Shown here: positions 42,048-51,326 of the stretch, in pieces | Numbering within the stretch: position 1 is the stretch's first letter | Layout of the letters: every line of letters starts with the position of its first letter | NCBI GenBank assembly: GCA_050297855.1 | Contig: JBNKTC010000010.1 | Span: 124,001-188,000 of the forward strand | Direction of reading: 5' to 3' | Length of the DNA: 64,000 bases | From: SZUA-545 sp050297855 | GTDB lineage: Bacteria; Campylobacterota; Campylobacteria; Campylobacterales; SZUA-545 | Made by a program: the position numbers and the translations under genes | The notes under the pieces: generated by a model | The model's input: only the letters and a program-made list of their open reading frames with translations | Database searches by the model: none | What the model was told of the DNA's origin: nothing

Positions 42048-43567
42048 ACCTCTTTGATCCCTATCCGTATCGCTTCATCCACCGAGGTGACGCCTTCCAG
42101 GACCAGGTCGCGCAGCTGGTCCTGGAGGGTGCGCATGCCGTTTTGGACGGCTCTGGCACGGATCTCGTGATCGTCCGGGTGCTCTTTGAGGTAGATCTTC
42201 ATCTCTTCGTCAAGGATAAAGAGCTCCCCGATGGCGACACGGCCTTTGTATCCGGTATAGGCACATGCCGAACACCCTTTGGCTTTGAAGATCTTCTCCC
42301 CTTTGGGAAGGTTCAGATCAGCAGCAAACTCTTCGGCGATCACATCCTCCTCTTTGCACTCAGGGCAGAGTTTCCGCGCCAGGCGCTGGGCCAGGACGCC
42401 CAGGATCGCGGAGGAGACAAGAAAGTGTTCGACCCCCATATCGATCAGTCGCGTGATGGACGCCGTGGCATTGTTGGTGTGCAGGGTGGAGAAGACCAGG
42501 TGGCCCGTCAGTGCCGCCTGGATGGCGATGGATGCGGTCTCGCTGTCACGGATCTCCCCGATCATAATAACATCGGGGTCCTGGCGGAGTATGGAGCGAA
42601 GTCCTGCAGCAAAAGTGAGACCGACTTTGGAGTTGGCCTGGACCTGGTTGATATTATCCGCTTTGTACTCGACGGGGTCTTCGACGGTGATGATATTCTT
42701 TTCGGGAGTGGCGACCTCCTGCAAAAAGGAGTGGAGGGTCGTGGATTTTCCGCTTCCCGTCGGACCGGTGACCAGGATGATCCCATGGGCGTTTTTGAGC
42801 AGGTTGTCAAACTGGTCGATCAGCCCCTGTTCGAAGCCGAGCTCTTTCATATGGGGGATATCGTCTGACTGCATCAGGATACGCATAACAATCCGTTCGC
42901 CGTAGAACGTAGGAAGGACCGAGACACGGATATCGAGGGTCTTCCCCGCTACCTTGATCTGGGTCCGGCCGTCCTGGGCGACCCGTTTTTCGGAGATGTC
43001 CAGGTTGGAGATGACCTTGATCCGGCTGATGACCAGGTTCATGATCTTGATATCGAGCTCCACATGCTTGACCAGGGCCCCGTCGACACGGTACCGGACG
43101 ATACCGCGGTTTTCGTGCACCTCGATATGGATATCGCTGGCACGTTTTTTAAGGGCCTGGTAGAAGAGGGAGTTGACGAATTTGATAATGGGGGCGGACT
43201 CTTCGCTGTTGAGCAGGTCCGACTGTGTCCGAAGCAGTTCACCGACGGAGAACTCCTCTTCGTCCTCCTCTTTTTTCTCCTCCTCTTCAGGGAGCGCTCC
43301 GCTAAGCTGCGTATCGGTACGCAGCTCCAGGTACCGGTTGTAGAGGCGTTCATAGGAGTCTTCGTCCAAAAAGGTGATGGGGTAGTCCAGTTCGAACTTG
43401 GAGAGGAATGCAAGGGAGCTGCTCAGTTTTTTGTCATTCAGGCAGATGTGGGTCTGCCCCTCGATCTCGCTGAAGAGGACATGGTTCTTGATCGCCAGTT
43501 CGAGGGCGACTTCATCCACCTCTTTGGGGAGCAGGTGGACATTGTTGACCGGATGGATATCGATCAT
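42044..43567 (-). CDS. gspE: Type II secretion ATPase GspE
   Basis: The 507-residue traffic ATPase has an N-terminal domain (about 1-115), an acidic linker (EEEEKKEEDEEEF), Walker A GPTGSGKSTTLHSF, the Asp box IITVEDPVEYK and Walker B IMIGEIRDSETA. A zinc-binding CPEC...GCSAC pair lies in the C-terminal part. It powers pseudopilus extension during secretion. It abuts gspD and overlaps the pseudopilin gene downstream. Confidence 0.93.
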   Translation of the reverse strand: MIDIHPVNNVHLLPKEVDEVALELAIKNHVLFSEIEGQTHICLNDKKLSSSLAFLSKFELDYPITFLDEDSYERLYNRYLELRTDTQLSGALPEEEEKKEEDEEEFSVGELLRTQSDLLNSEESAPIIKFVNSLFYQALKKRASDIHIEVHENRGIVRYRVDGALVKHVELDIKIMNLVISRIKVISNLDISEKRVAQDGRTQIKVAGKTLDIRVSVLPTFYGERIVMRILMQSDDIPHMKELGFEQGLIDQFDNLLKNAHGIILVTGPTGSGKSTTLHSFLQEVATPEKNIITVEDPVEYKADNINQVQANSKVGLTFAAGLRSILRQDPDVIMIGEIRDSETASIAIQAALTGHLVFSTLHTNNATASITRLIDMGVEHFLVSSAILGVLAQRLARKLCPECKEEDVIAEEFAADLNLPKGEKIFKAKGCSACAYTGYKGRVAIGELFILDEEMKIYLKEHPDDHEIRARAVQNGMRTLQDQLRDLVLEGVTSVDEAIRIGIKEV

Positions 43568-45426
43568 TACCAGGCCCGCTCTTCTTTGGAGAACTCTTCG
43601 ATATTATCCTCGTCGACACGGACGTTTTTTCGGATCGAATCGAGGACCAGCCGGTTGTATTTCGTCTGGAGGTCGTCCAGCTCGGTCAGCTTGCTTTTGA
43701 GGTTGGTCAGGTCGTTGCTGTTTTCGACGATGTAGGGAGTGAGGATAATGACCAGGTTGGTCTTGGAGTTGCTATAGGCATCCCCACGGAAAAGACCGCC
43801 CAGGAAAGGGATGTCTCCCAGGAAAGGGATCTTGGAGCGGCTGGCACTCTCGTCGTTCTTGATCAGCCCCCCGATGATCACCTCTTCACCTCCGTTGACG
43901 ATTGCCGTCGTGGTAACGTTCCGCTTGGTCGTTGTCGGCGTGCCGACGCCGGTATCGGCTTTAATCCCCTCCAGCGTTGCTTTGACGTCCAAAGAGACCT
44001 TGTTGTCTGTGGAGAGCCGTGGTTTGACTGTCAGGGTCAGACCGATATCCTGGCGGGTGTAGCTGTTGACCGTTCCACCCGTCGCCTGTGCGTTTGATGT
44101 CGTCAGGATCGAACGGGTCTCCCCGACGTAGATCGTGGACTCTTTATTATTGACGCAAAGGATGGAGGGTTCGGAGAGGGTCTCCGCCGCCCCGTTGGAT
44201 TCCAGGAACTCGAGCGAGACCCCAAGCATAAAGGCACTGTTCAGGGAGTTGGGCAGGCTGTTTTCCAGAGTACTTCCGAATTGGGATGCGATAGTAGTCG
44301 CAGGTGCCACGCCGCCTGTCAGTGTCGTACCAAGGGAGTAAAGTCCGGTCCCGCCCACTCCGCCGGCTTCGATCCCGTACCTGATCCCTATCTGTTCCGC
44401 TTTCTCTTCACTTACCTCGATGATCTTGGCCTTTACATAGACCTGCTGTCTGGGGACGTCCAGCTCTTTGACCAATTGCCGGATCTGTTCGATCTCGTCG
44501 ACGGTGGCGATGACGACCAGGGCATTAAGCTCCTCCTCTTCGGAGATGAGCGGGGCAGGGGTGTTGGCCGCTTTGGCAGGGTCTTTGATCTTGGAGACCG
44601 TGGCGTTGATCAGTTTGGCGACAGTCTTGGCTTCGGAGTTCTGGAGTTTGATCACCTCGATCTTCTGGGAGGCAAAATCCTCCTCCACGTCCAGCTGTTT
44701 GATGATCCCTTTGAGCTTGGCGATATTGGGCTTGGAGGCGATCAGGATGATGGAGTTGGTCGTATCGTCCTTAAGTGCGGTGATCTTGTCCTGTTCGACC
44801 GCCTGGTTGGCCAGGGTCTTAGCCACGGTGGCGATATGGCCGTGGACAGCCGAGGCTTTGGCATGGTTGAGTTTAATAAACTCCACCTCCATCTCCACGG
44901 CAACGGAGAGCTTCTCCATCACCTGCTCGATTGTTTTGATGTTTTTGGGATAGTCGGTGATGACCAGGGTATTGGTCTCTTTCATCGTTACGAGCTTGGC
45001 GGAGTTGGAGATGAGGTGGCGGATCTTCTGGACGACGACGTCGACGTTCTGGTTATTGACGGTGATCGCCTGGGTCACCATCATCGCCCCCTTGGCTCTC
45101 TCCACGACGGGGAGGTTCTCCCGGGATGCGACGGAGGTCTTGACCGTTTTCAGAAAACGGCCGTCCTGGACCAGGGTATACCCTTTGGTCTCGATGATGG
45201 AGATGATAAGGTTAAGGATCTCGTCTTTGTAAATAGGGTTGGAGGAGATGAAGTTGACCTCGCCGGGGATGGTATCCGTGATCAGGATGTTTTTATCAAG
45301 GATCTTGGCGCTCATTTTCAAAAAGTCGTTGATCTTGAGGTTTTTAAAGTTGATGTCGACCTGTTCGCGCTCAGGTGCGGCACAGAGCATAAGGCTTAAA
45401 GCCAAAAAGACGTTAAAAAATTTCAT
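43567..45426 (-). CDS. gspD: Type II secretion secretin GspD
   Basis: The 619-residue protein has a signal peptide, N0/N1-N2-N3 domains (KILDKNILITDTIPGEV; repeated ITVNNQNVDVVVQKIRHLIS-type segments), then the conserved secretin barrel (TLSEPSILCVNNKESTIYVGE, NGGEEVIIGGLIKNDES, KIPFLGDIPFLGGLFRG, NLVIILTPYIVE). It forms the outer-membrane secretion pore. It overlaps gspC by 14 bp. An S-domain with clear pilotin-binding character is not obvious at the acidic C-terminus. Confidence 0.93.
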   Translation of the reverse strand: MKFFNVFLALSLMLCAAPEREQVDINFKNLKINDFLKMSAKILDKNILITDTIPGEVNFISSNPIYKDEILNLIISIIETKGYTLVQDGRFLKTVKTSVASRENLPVVERAKGAMMVTQAITVNNQNVDVVVQKIRHLISNSAKLVTMKETNTLVITDYPKNIKTIEQVMEKLSVAVEMEVEFIKLNHAKASAVHGHIATVAKTLANQAVEQDKITALKDDTTNSIILIASKPNIAKLKGIIKQLDVEEDFASQKIEVIKLQNSEAKTVAKLINATVSKIKDPAKAANTPAPLISEEEELNALVVIATVDEIEQIRQLVKELDVPRQQVYVKAKIIEVSEEKAEQIGIRYGIEAGGVGGTGLYSLGTTLTGGVAPATTIASQFGSTLENSLPNSLNSAFMLGVSLEFLESNGAAETLSEPSILCVNNKESTIYVGETRSILTTSNAQATGGTVNSYTRQDIGLTLTVKPRLSTDNKVSLDVKATLEGIKADTGVGTPTTTKRNVTTTAIVNGGEEVIIGGLIKNDESASRSKIPFLGDIPFLGGLFRGDAYSNSKTNLVIILTPYIVENSNDLTNLKSKLTELDDLQTKYNRLVLDSIRKNVRVDEDNIEEFSKEERAW

Positions 45427-46255
45427 ATTCCAGTTCCTTCTCCTCGTTGTTGCGTAGAATGGTCAACTTAAAGACCTTAATTGTATCGATTTTTTTGTAT
45501 AGCTTCAGGGCATCTTTATAGCTGGATATCTTGATACCGTTGGCTTCGGTAAGGATATCTCCCTTTTGCAGTCCCAGCTGTTCGAAGACCGAGCCGTTTT
45601 TGACAAAGGTGACGACAAACCCGTCAGTCTTCCTGCCGGTTTTGTGCTCTTTGAGCCCGATATTGGACCAGATCCGGGACATATCTTTCTGGTAGGACTT
45701 GATCTCGTCGCGCGGGACGTTTTTAAGGGTCTGGACCGCTTCGCTTTTCCGGTTGCTCCGCTTGGTTGCCTGGGCGGCCTTCTTATCCGTGTCATCTGCC
45801 AGGGTGAGTTCATACTGTTTGCCGCCGCGGGTGAAGATCGCCTTGGTCGGATAGACCTTATAAAGGGTGTAGCCCTTAAAGCTCTGCCCGATGTCCAGGA
45901 AGACAACCTCTTTGCCGTCTTCAAGGGTCACGAAGCTGAGTGAGGGGCTGTGGAAGATCGCCTTGATCTTAAGGGCCGTCAGGGGGTAGGTCGTTGCCTG
46001 GGGGGTACTCTCCTGTTTGCCTGCGCTTTTCCTGTCATCCGATGCTTTTTTGATGGCAAAGGCGTCGCCCGCATCCAGGGTGATGTACTCTTCCATCCGG
46101 GTCGGCAGGATGCTTTTGGTCACACCCGTGGCGGGCAGGAAATAGAGCAGGACGAGGTAGGCCGCTTTTAAAACCGCCACCATTCCCAAAAAGATCATCA
46201 GGTGGCGGGAGAGGCGTTTGAGCATGGATTTGTCAAGATTAAAAAGTGTATTCAT
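45413..46255 (-). CDS. gspC: Type II secretion GspC-like protein with PDZ domain
   Basis: The 280-residue inner-membrane protein has one N-terminal span (LMIFLGMVAVLKAAYLVLLYFL), a homology region (LKIKAIFHSPSLSFVTLEDGKEVVFLDIGQSFKGY), a linker and a C-terminal PDZ domain (VVTFVKNGSVFEQLGLQKGDILTEANG). GspC connects the inner platform to the secretin and often recruits substrates. The start overlaps the upstream GspN-like gene and the end overlaps gspD. Confidence 0.88.
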   Translation of the reverse strand: MNTLFNLDKSMLKRLSRHLMIFLGMVAVLKAAYLVLLYFLPATGVTKSILPTRMEEYITLDAGDAFAIKKASDDRKSAGKQESTPQATTYPLTALKIKAIFHSPSLSFVTLEDGKEVVFLDIGQSFKGYTLYKVYPTKAIFTRGGKQYELTLADDTDKKAAQATKRSNRKSEAVQTLKNVPRDEIKSYQKDMSRIWSNIGLKEHKTGRKTDGFVVTFVKNGSVFEQLGLQKGDILTEANGIKISSYKDALKLYKKIDTIKVFKLTILRNNEEKELEYEIF

Positions 46256-46775
46256 AGTAATACCCTTCCGTATCTTTTCGTACCATCTTCAAAAGCGCGG
46301 GGTAGTCGCGGTTGACCAGGGAACTAAAGGTGATGTCGATCCGGAGACGGCGCTCCAGCAGGTCGGCATATCCGATCGCTGTTCCGAAATCCCCCGCCGC
46401 TTCGATGCGGATCCTGTGCGGCATGAAGAGGTGGTGGGTGATGCGGAGCTTTTCGATGCCGGGGGGGATAAAACCGGCCAGGTCCTCGTTGATCCGAAAG
46501 GGGGTAACGCTGAGGCTGTTGTAAACAAGCAGAGTCGTCAGGGTGATCCCCTCCGCCGTCGCCGCCTCGACATCCTGGTAGAGCAGGGTCGCATCCTCCA
46601 GGGTGACGCTGAACAGCCTGTCGGATACCTCTTTTTCGTTGATGAAGATATGCATCGGTTCAAGGGCTCTCTCCGCCTGGTAGAAGAGGGCCTCTTTGGG
46701 AAGCAGCGCAACGGCGAGGTAGAGGAAGATCAGTGCCCAGAGCAGGAGGCGGAGCAGTTTTTTTATCGCACGCAT
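46239..46775 (-). CDS. GspN-like secretion-associated protein
   Basis: The 178-residue protein has a single N-terminal span (LLLWALIFLYLAVALLPKEALFY) and a beta-rich periplasmic remainder. This form and its position between GspM-like and gspC fit GspN, an accessory T2SS component. Similarity is weak and I assign it mainly by place and shape. Starts and stops overlap neighbours on both sides. Confidence 0.6.
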   Translation of the reverse strand: MRAIKKLLRLLLWALIFLYLAVALLPKEALFYQAERALEPMHIFINEKEVSDRLFSVTLEDATLLYQDVEAATAEGITLTTLLVYNSLSVTPFRINEDLAGFIPPGIEKLRITHHLFMPHRIRIEAAGDFGTAIGYADLLERRLRIDITFSSLVNRDYPALLKMVRKDTEGYYYEYTF

Positions 46776-47182
46776 CAGAAGAGTACCTCTGCTTTGATCG
46801 TCAGGGTCGCCGTTTCGGTCCGTTTGATGTCGAGTTTCTGGATACGGAACTGATCGTTAAAGAGCTTTTGAATAAACCATTTTGCTCCACTCTCGCCGAG
46901 GCCTTCGAGGGTGATCTCCGCTTTGGCGTTGGTGAGTGTCTGGGATGATACCGCAGATTTGACCTGGCGGTTTTGCAGCAGCCGCTGGAGGTCGCGCTTG
47001 CGTTTTTTCGGGTCCCCATACTCACGCTTGAGGGCCATGATCGTGCCGATCTCTTTTTTCAGGTCCGCGTTTTGCGCATGAAGCGAGTGGAGTTCGGATT
47101 TTGCCCCCTGGCTGCCGATCATGAAAAAGAGCAGCAGCAAGAAGGTGCCACCCAGTACGTAGAAAGGGTTGACGGCTTTCAT
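46775..47182 (-). CDS. GspM-like protein
   Basis: The 135-residue protein has an N-terminal span (FYVLGGTFLLLLFFMIG), a charged coiled coil (KSELHSLHAQNADLKKEIGTIMALKREYGDPKKRKRDLQRLLQ) and a small ferredoxin-like end. This is the layout of GspM/PilO, the partner of GspL in the inner-membrane platform. Both ends overlap neighbouring genes by 1-4 bp. Confidence 0.75.
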   Translation of the reverse strand: MKAVNPFYVLGGTFLLLLFFMIGSQGAKSELHSLHAQNADLKKEIGTIMALKREYGDPKKRKRDLQRLLQNRQVKSAVSSQTLTNAKAEITLEGLGESGAKWFIQKLFNDQFRIQKLDIKRTETATLTIKAEVLF

Positions 47183-48135
47183 CGTCGCACCTCCATCGTA
47201 ACGCTCTCGCCGCTTTGGGAGAGTTTTGCTTTGGGGTAGTGTTTTTTGATCCGGGCCTGGACGCTCTTGGAGTCCTTGGCAGAGAACGTGACATCAAGCA
47301 GTTTCCCATCCATGCGGAGGCTTTCGATATGGATCTCTTTTCCCTTGGCAATGGCGATACTTTTTTCCATCATCTCTTTCATCTGTTTGACTTCACCGGC
47401 CCTTTTGAGGAGGTTTTTCCTGATGCTCTCAAGCTGAAAGGAAGTGGTGGGCAGGGATGCCTCTTGGAGCATTGTCGATGCGCGCATCGTCTCGATTTCC
47501 AGGGCCCGCTGGTAATAGTGCTTCTCGATACCGAAAAGCGTAGCAAAAAGCAGGAGGACCGCACTGGCGGTATAGATCCTGGACGCCTTAAATCCCAGGG
47601 AGTTATAGGTGCGGATTGCGACCGTGTGGCGGGAGAGTCTGCGCTGGGCAAGGTCCATGGGCTGCACGTCGTTCAGGAATCCCCGGGGCATGACGGAGAC
47701 GATCCCGTCAGTCACGAGAAGCGCCGTCTTCCCGGAAATGGCCAGGGGGGTGTTCTCATCGGAGAATTCGCTCTGGGCAAAACGGACGGACCGCACACGG
47801 GGCAGGGGGATATGCAGCGCTTCAAGACGTTCGACGATCCTGTCTTCGTCGTAGGCAAAAAAGAGAAAGACCCCCGCTTCGTCGGTCTTTCGGACAAAAT
47901 AGCGGTAATCCCCTTCGGGGATGTTCCCGTCAAAGACCGACTGGGCGATCTTGCGGGCGCTGTGGGCGCTTTTGACACCCACCCGCTCCTTTTTGCACCA
48001 GTAAAAAGCGGGAGAGAGGATAAGGTCGAGCTGCTCTTCCCCGGGAACGTCATAGGGCGTTTCGGTATGGACAAAAACGGTATGTGCCGGTTTTTTGAAT
48101 GTAAGATCAAGATGAGGTCGAAATCTTTCTAGCAC
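47179..48135 (-). CDS. GspL-like protein
   Basis: The 318-residue protein has a cytoplasmic actin-like half (about 1-185), one span near 195-210 (IYTASAVLLLFATLFGIEKHYY), a coiled coil and a periplasmic ferredoxin-like domain. This matches GspL, which links GspE to the platform. A -10-like TATAAT on the minus strand lies about 65 bases upstream of its start, so gspL onward may also have its own promoter. Confidence 0.78.
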   Translation of the reverse strand: MLERFRPHLDLTFKKPAHTVFVHTETPYDVPGEEQLDLILSPAFYWCKKERVGVKSAHSARKIAQSVFDGNIPEGDYRYFVRKTDEAGVFLFFAYDEDRIVERLEALHIPLPRVRSVRFAQSEFSDENTPLAISGKTALLVTDGIVSVMPRGFLNDVQPMDLAQRRLSRHTVAIRTYNSLGFKASRIYTASAVLLLFATLFGIEKHYYQRALEIETMRASTMLQEASLPTTSFQLESIRKNLLKRAGEVKQMKEMMEKSIAIAKGKEIHIESLRMDGKLLDVTFSAKDSKSVQARIKKHYPKAKLSQSGESVTMEVRR

Positions 48136-48199
48136 CCGTATTACCCCTTTAAAATCGGCCCCGTCGGCCCCGCGGTTTTGCTCTCTCTAAAAAGCTTCT

Positions 48200-48205
48200 A
48201 TTATA
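48200..48205 (-). promoter_or_regulatory. Internal -10 box ahead of gspL
   Basis: CTGTATAATAG on the minus strand places TATAAT at 48200-48205 in the 121-base gap between gspK and gspL, about 65 bases from the gspL start. The same gap holds a tandem CGGCCCCG repeat near 48158-48174. No convincing -35 is seen. Confidence 0.4.
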
Positions 48206-48256
48206 CAGGACGCTCTATCAAAAAGAGATATAAGGTCCGAATAGGTCACCGTTTTG

Positions 48257-49207
48257 TTATAAGCGGGTCTCTATCCAGAGGCTTTTTCCCGCAGTCAGGT
48301 CGTACATAAACCGGAACCGGGCATGGTTCTCTTCCCGGGTAAAGTCCACATCGACCAAGACGGCATCGGTATCGGGTTCGAAGATGAGGTCATAGGTGTA
48401 TGCGGTCCGGTTCAGGTCGTTACTGTCGATCCCGGTGACACTCTCCTGTGAGTAGTAGAGTTCTTCTTCGTTTTTACAGTAGGTATCGACCCATTCGGGG
48501 GGCTGGTCGGGGAAGAGTGCACGGCAGTAGGGCTCTTTCATCAGGTAAAAAAGCGGGTGGCCCGATGAGCGGAAATCGAGAAACGCATCCCACGCCAGGC
48601 TGTAGACTTTTTTATCCAGCGTCCTGGCGTAATAGGTGTCCAGGATCACATCGAACTGCTCTTTGTCGATGATCTCGCCTTTGCGGAAAAAGACCCCGTT
48701 GATAGGGATGTCGTCATCGCTTTTAAGATATTCGTAGCTGCTGTTGACCGTTGCATTGGTATCCAGTGCCAGGTCGATCAGCTCCATCAGGAGCTGCGGG
48801 TCGATCAGCTCCTGGGCGAAACGGGCGAAAAAATCCCTTTTTTCCAGGGGAAGGGTCTTAAAACTGTTGGGGTCGAAGCCGCTGGCCGGGGGGTGGAGCG
48901 TGATCACGACCGTACCGATCATGGGGTCGTTAAGCAGCGGGGTCGGGAGGTTGTAGCTCATCTCCATGAAACCCTCTAGGCACTCTTTCCTGGAGACCGT
49001 TCCACACTGCTGCAGCACCTCTTTAATGACGGTGGGAAGCAGTTTTTTCTGTACATCGTTTAAGAGCAGGGCACTCTGGTAGTAGAAACTCTCCTGGGCG
49101 GCACGTTTGAGTCCCCGGTCCACGATCGTAAACTGGTAGCCGATGATCGCCATGATCGTCGTGATAAAGCCGATCGTGATCAGGAGAACAACACCGCGCC
49201 GTCTCAT
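48257..49207 (-). CDS. GspK-like pseudopilus tip protein
   Basis: The 316-residue protein starts MRRRGVVLLITIGFITTIMAIIGYQF, a prepilin-type leader with no Glu at +5. That is normal for GspK, the tip pseudopilin. The large globular remainder of about 290 residues and the position fit GspK. Its ATG overlaps the stop of the prodomain-like gene upstream (ATGA), directly coupling protease and secretion genes. Confidence 0.75.
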   Translation of the reverse strand: MRRRGVVLLITIGFITTIMAIIGYQFTIVDRGLKRAAQESFYYQSALLLNDVQKKLLPTVIKEVLQQCGTVSRKECLEGFMEMSYNLPTPLLNDPMIGTVVITLHPPASGFDPNSFKTLPLEKRDFFARFAQELIDPQLLMELIDLALDTNATVNSSYEYLKSDDDIPINGVFFRKGEIIDKEQFDVILDTYYARTLDKKVYSLAWDAFLDFRSSGHPLFYLMKEPYCRALFPDQPPEWVDTYCKNEEELYYSQESVTGIDSNDLNRTAYTYDLIFEPDTDAVLVDVDFTREENHARFRFMYDLTAGKSLWIETRL

Positions 49208-49590
49208 TTGAGCTGTTTCTCCCGTACAAAGACCGGGATGGCAAAACGCACTCCCGGCTCTTCCCAGATTTTGGATGCCACATTCATCACCTGCTGGGGG
49301 GAAGGTGCCTCATAAAGTGCAAAGCCGGGGTAACTCTTACGCAAACTGAGCGGATAGGCGGTAATGATGTTCTCCGGATCGCTTTCCGCATCAAAGGCGA
49401 TTTTGATAAAAGGGGTCGGCCGCAGGGCAGTCCGGGGTGTCTTGACCCCTGAGAGGTAAAAGAGGGCCGGATCGTCGGCATCCCGGGTGAAGTAGCTAAA
49501 GCGGTTGACTCCCTCTTTGACGACGAAGACCTCCTGGGCATTCAAAACTGTGCTGAAAATGAGAAGGGTTATTAAAAAAAGTATACGCAT
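49204..49590 (-). CDS. Exported small protein resembling a detached subtilase prodomain (partner B)
   Basis: The 128-residue protein has a signal peptide ending LNAQ and a mature part of about 110 residues. Its C-terminal stretch VMNVASKIWEEPGVRFAIPVF resembles the end of subtilase propeptides (helix, then a pgV-x-A-x-P strand). The start directly follows the stop of protease B. It has a paralogue after protease A (51327-51746) with the same ending. Aeromonas sobria ASP, a kexin-like subtilase, is known to need a chaperone (ORF2) encoded just downstream, and this gene looks analogous. Confidence 0.6.
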   Translation of the reverse strand: MRILFLITLLIFSTVLNAQEVFVVKEGVNRFSYFTRDADDPALFYLSGVKTPRTALRPTPFIKIAFDAESDPENIITAYPLSLRKSYPGFALYEAPSPQQVMNVASKIWEEPGVRFAIPVFVREKQLK

Positions 49591-51264
49591 TTACCGTCCA
49601 TATACCGTGAGTCGGCAACCGTCGAACAGCCCGCCGTCGGGGCCGCTGGATGCCTTATAGTAGTCCCGGATGTAGATATTCCAGGTCCCGCTGCTGTTTT
49701 CATCGAGGTATCTTACACTACCGAAGGTAAAGGGGGCAAAAAAGTAGCGGTCGCTGTCAATGGGATGGATCCCGTGGTGGCTCAGGGTGGAGTTGGTCTC
49801 CGAAGGGGACTCCAGGATGATATCCAGGTCCCCGGGGTACTCATGGGTAAGGTCGATCGTCAGGTCGACATGATCGATGATCAGACTGTCGGCATCGTCG
49901 ACCGTCAGGGATGCGACCTTGAGAAAGAGCGAAGCATTGTTTTCCGTGGCGACAGCCAGGGGGGGCGCTGTGTCCAGCAGGCTCCCTTTTGCGATACTCA
50001 TATTGCGCTGTCCGCCATCATAAAGGGATGTGAAATCTTTGGCCAATGCGACCGAGGCGTTGACATCGACAGCCCCGAAGCCGTAGTTGTTGTTGATCCA
50101 GTGGCCCGCACCGTTTTGGACCCACTCGGCGTCGGTGGGGTCGTTTCTGCGTGCCGTTGTCGCCAGGATGTAGCGGATATCGTTATAGGTAAGGTCGGGA
50201 TTGGCATCCAGCATCAGGGCGACGACACCGGCGGTCATGGGAGTGGCGGCGGAGGTGCCGTTCATCACATGGGTAAAATCCCCGTCTTCGTTCCCCTGGA
50301 TATCAAAATGGGTCTGGTAGGGTTCGGGGCGGCTGCTGTCGTACCCGTAGTCTCCGATGAGGTCGGTGGTGACGATGGCAGGTTCGTAGATACCGTATTC
50401 GCCGCCGTAGGCGCTGACAAGGATGTTGGCGCCGAAATTGGAGTAGCTGGCGTAACGCCCGTCGCTGCCCAGGGCGGCAACGGTAATGACGTAGGGGTTG
50501 TTCAGTTCACGGTGCCAGTTGGAATTGTCGCTTGTCTCGGAAATACCGTCAGGGTAGATGGTGGTCGTGTTTCGTTCGTTACCCGCGGCAAAAAGATAGA
50601 CGATCCCTTTGCCGTTGCGTCCCTGAGTGGCACCTTCTTTAATAGCCAGAAGCTCCAGGGAAGCATCATCCAGTCCGTTGATTACTTTGTCGTTCCATGA
50701 ATTGGATGAGATGTCGATGGAATAACCGGTATGGTAGAGGGCGTGTTCAAAACTTTCGGCCTGGTAGACGGAGCCGTCGGCAAAAGCGTTCAGCCCGACC
50801 AGGGTGGCCAGGGGCGCGATCCCCGTGACGCCCAGGCCGTTGTCGGCAGCCGCGGCGATGCCGGCACAGGCGGTTCCGTGGGCCGCCTTAAAGCCCTTGT
50901 CTGTATTGAGCTGTTCTTCGGTCAGCAGACGGTTTTTATCCTGCTTGAACGTCCCGTTGTAGTAGTATCCGCTTAAGGCGGTGGAGAGATTGGGTGTCAG
51001 GTCGTAGTGGATCGAGTCGATCCCGGTGTCGACGATAGCGATCCGTACTCCCTCCCCCCGGTAGATATCCCAGACCGTCCCCATGTTGAGATCCTCACCG
51101 GGGGTCGCGTTGCTGTCGCTTCCGCTGTTTTGACCCGTGTTGTTCAGATACCACTGCTGTGAAACGAGCGAGTAACCTTGGGAGGTTTTTGAAAGGGGTG
51201 CGTTCTCGCTGCATCCGTTTAAAAGTATCAGGGCGGCAAGGGAGGGAATCCAAGGTATTTTCAA
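49591..51264 (-). CDS. Kexin-like subtilase lipoprotein B (S8 with P-domain)
   Basis: The 557-residue protein has a lipoprotein signal with acceptor Cys18 (LILLNGCSE). The mature domain begins almost at once (SQQWYLNNTGQN at 35-46), leaving no room for a prodomain. The catalytic triad is Asp79 (VDTG), His129 (HGT) and Ser338 (NGTSAATP), with oxyanion Asn229. A C-terminal P-domain (EYPGDLDIILESPSETNSTL, SSGTWNIYIRD) follows. It is probably a surface-anchored protease exported by the adjoining T2SS (inference). Confidence 0.9.
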   Translation of the reverse strand: MKIPWIPSLAALILLNGCSENAPLSKTSQGYSLVSQQWYLNNTGQNSGSDSNATPGEDLNMGTVWDIYRGEGVRIAIVDTGIDSIHYDLTPNLSTALSGYYYNGTFKQDKNRLLTEEQLNTDKGFKAAHGTACAGIAAAADNGLGVTGIAPLATLVGLNAFADGSVYQAESFEHALYHTGYSIDISSNSWNDKVINGLDDASLELLAIKEGATQGRNGKGIVYLFAAGNERNTTTIYPDGISETSDNSNWHRELNNPYVITVAALGSDGRYASYSNFGANILVSAYGGEYGIYEPAIVTTDLIGDYGYDSSRPEPYQTHFDIQGNEDGDFTHVMNGTSAATPMTAGVVALMLDANPDLTYNDIRYILATTARRNDPTDAEWVQNGAGHWINNNYGFGAVDVNASVALAKDFTSLYDGGQRNMSIAKGSLLDTAPPLAVATENNASLFLKVASLTVDDADSLIIDHVDLTIDLTHEYPGDLDIILESPSETNSTLSHHGIHPIDSDRYFFAPFTFGSVRYLDENSSGTWNIYIRDYYKASSGPDGGLFDGCRLTVYGR

Positions 51265-51326
51265 AACGCGGCGACCTCTGTGTTAAACTATGGCGATTGT
51301 ACTCAAAACCTCGTTAAGAAAATGGG

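Noticed and set aside
44281..45399. 372-residue Gly/Asp/Leu-rich frame antisense to gspD
   Set aside because: This is the reverse of the secretin gene, whose N-domains and barrel motifs are clear.
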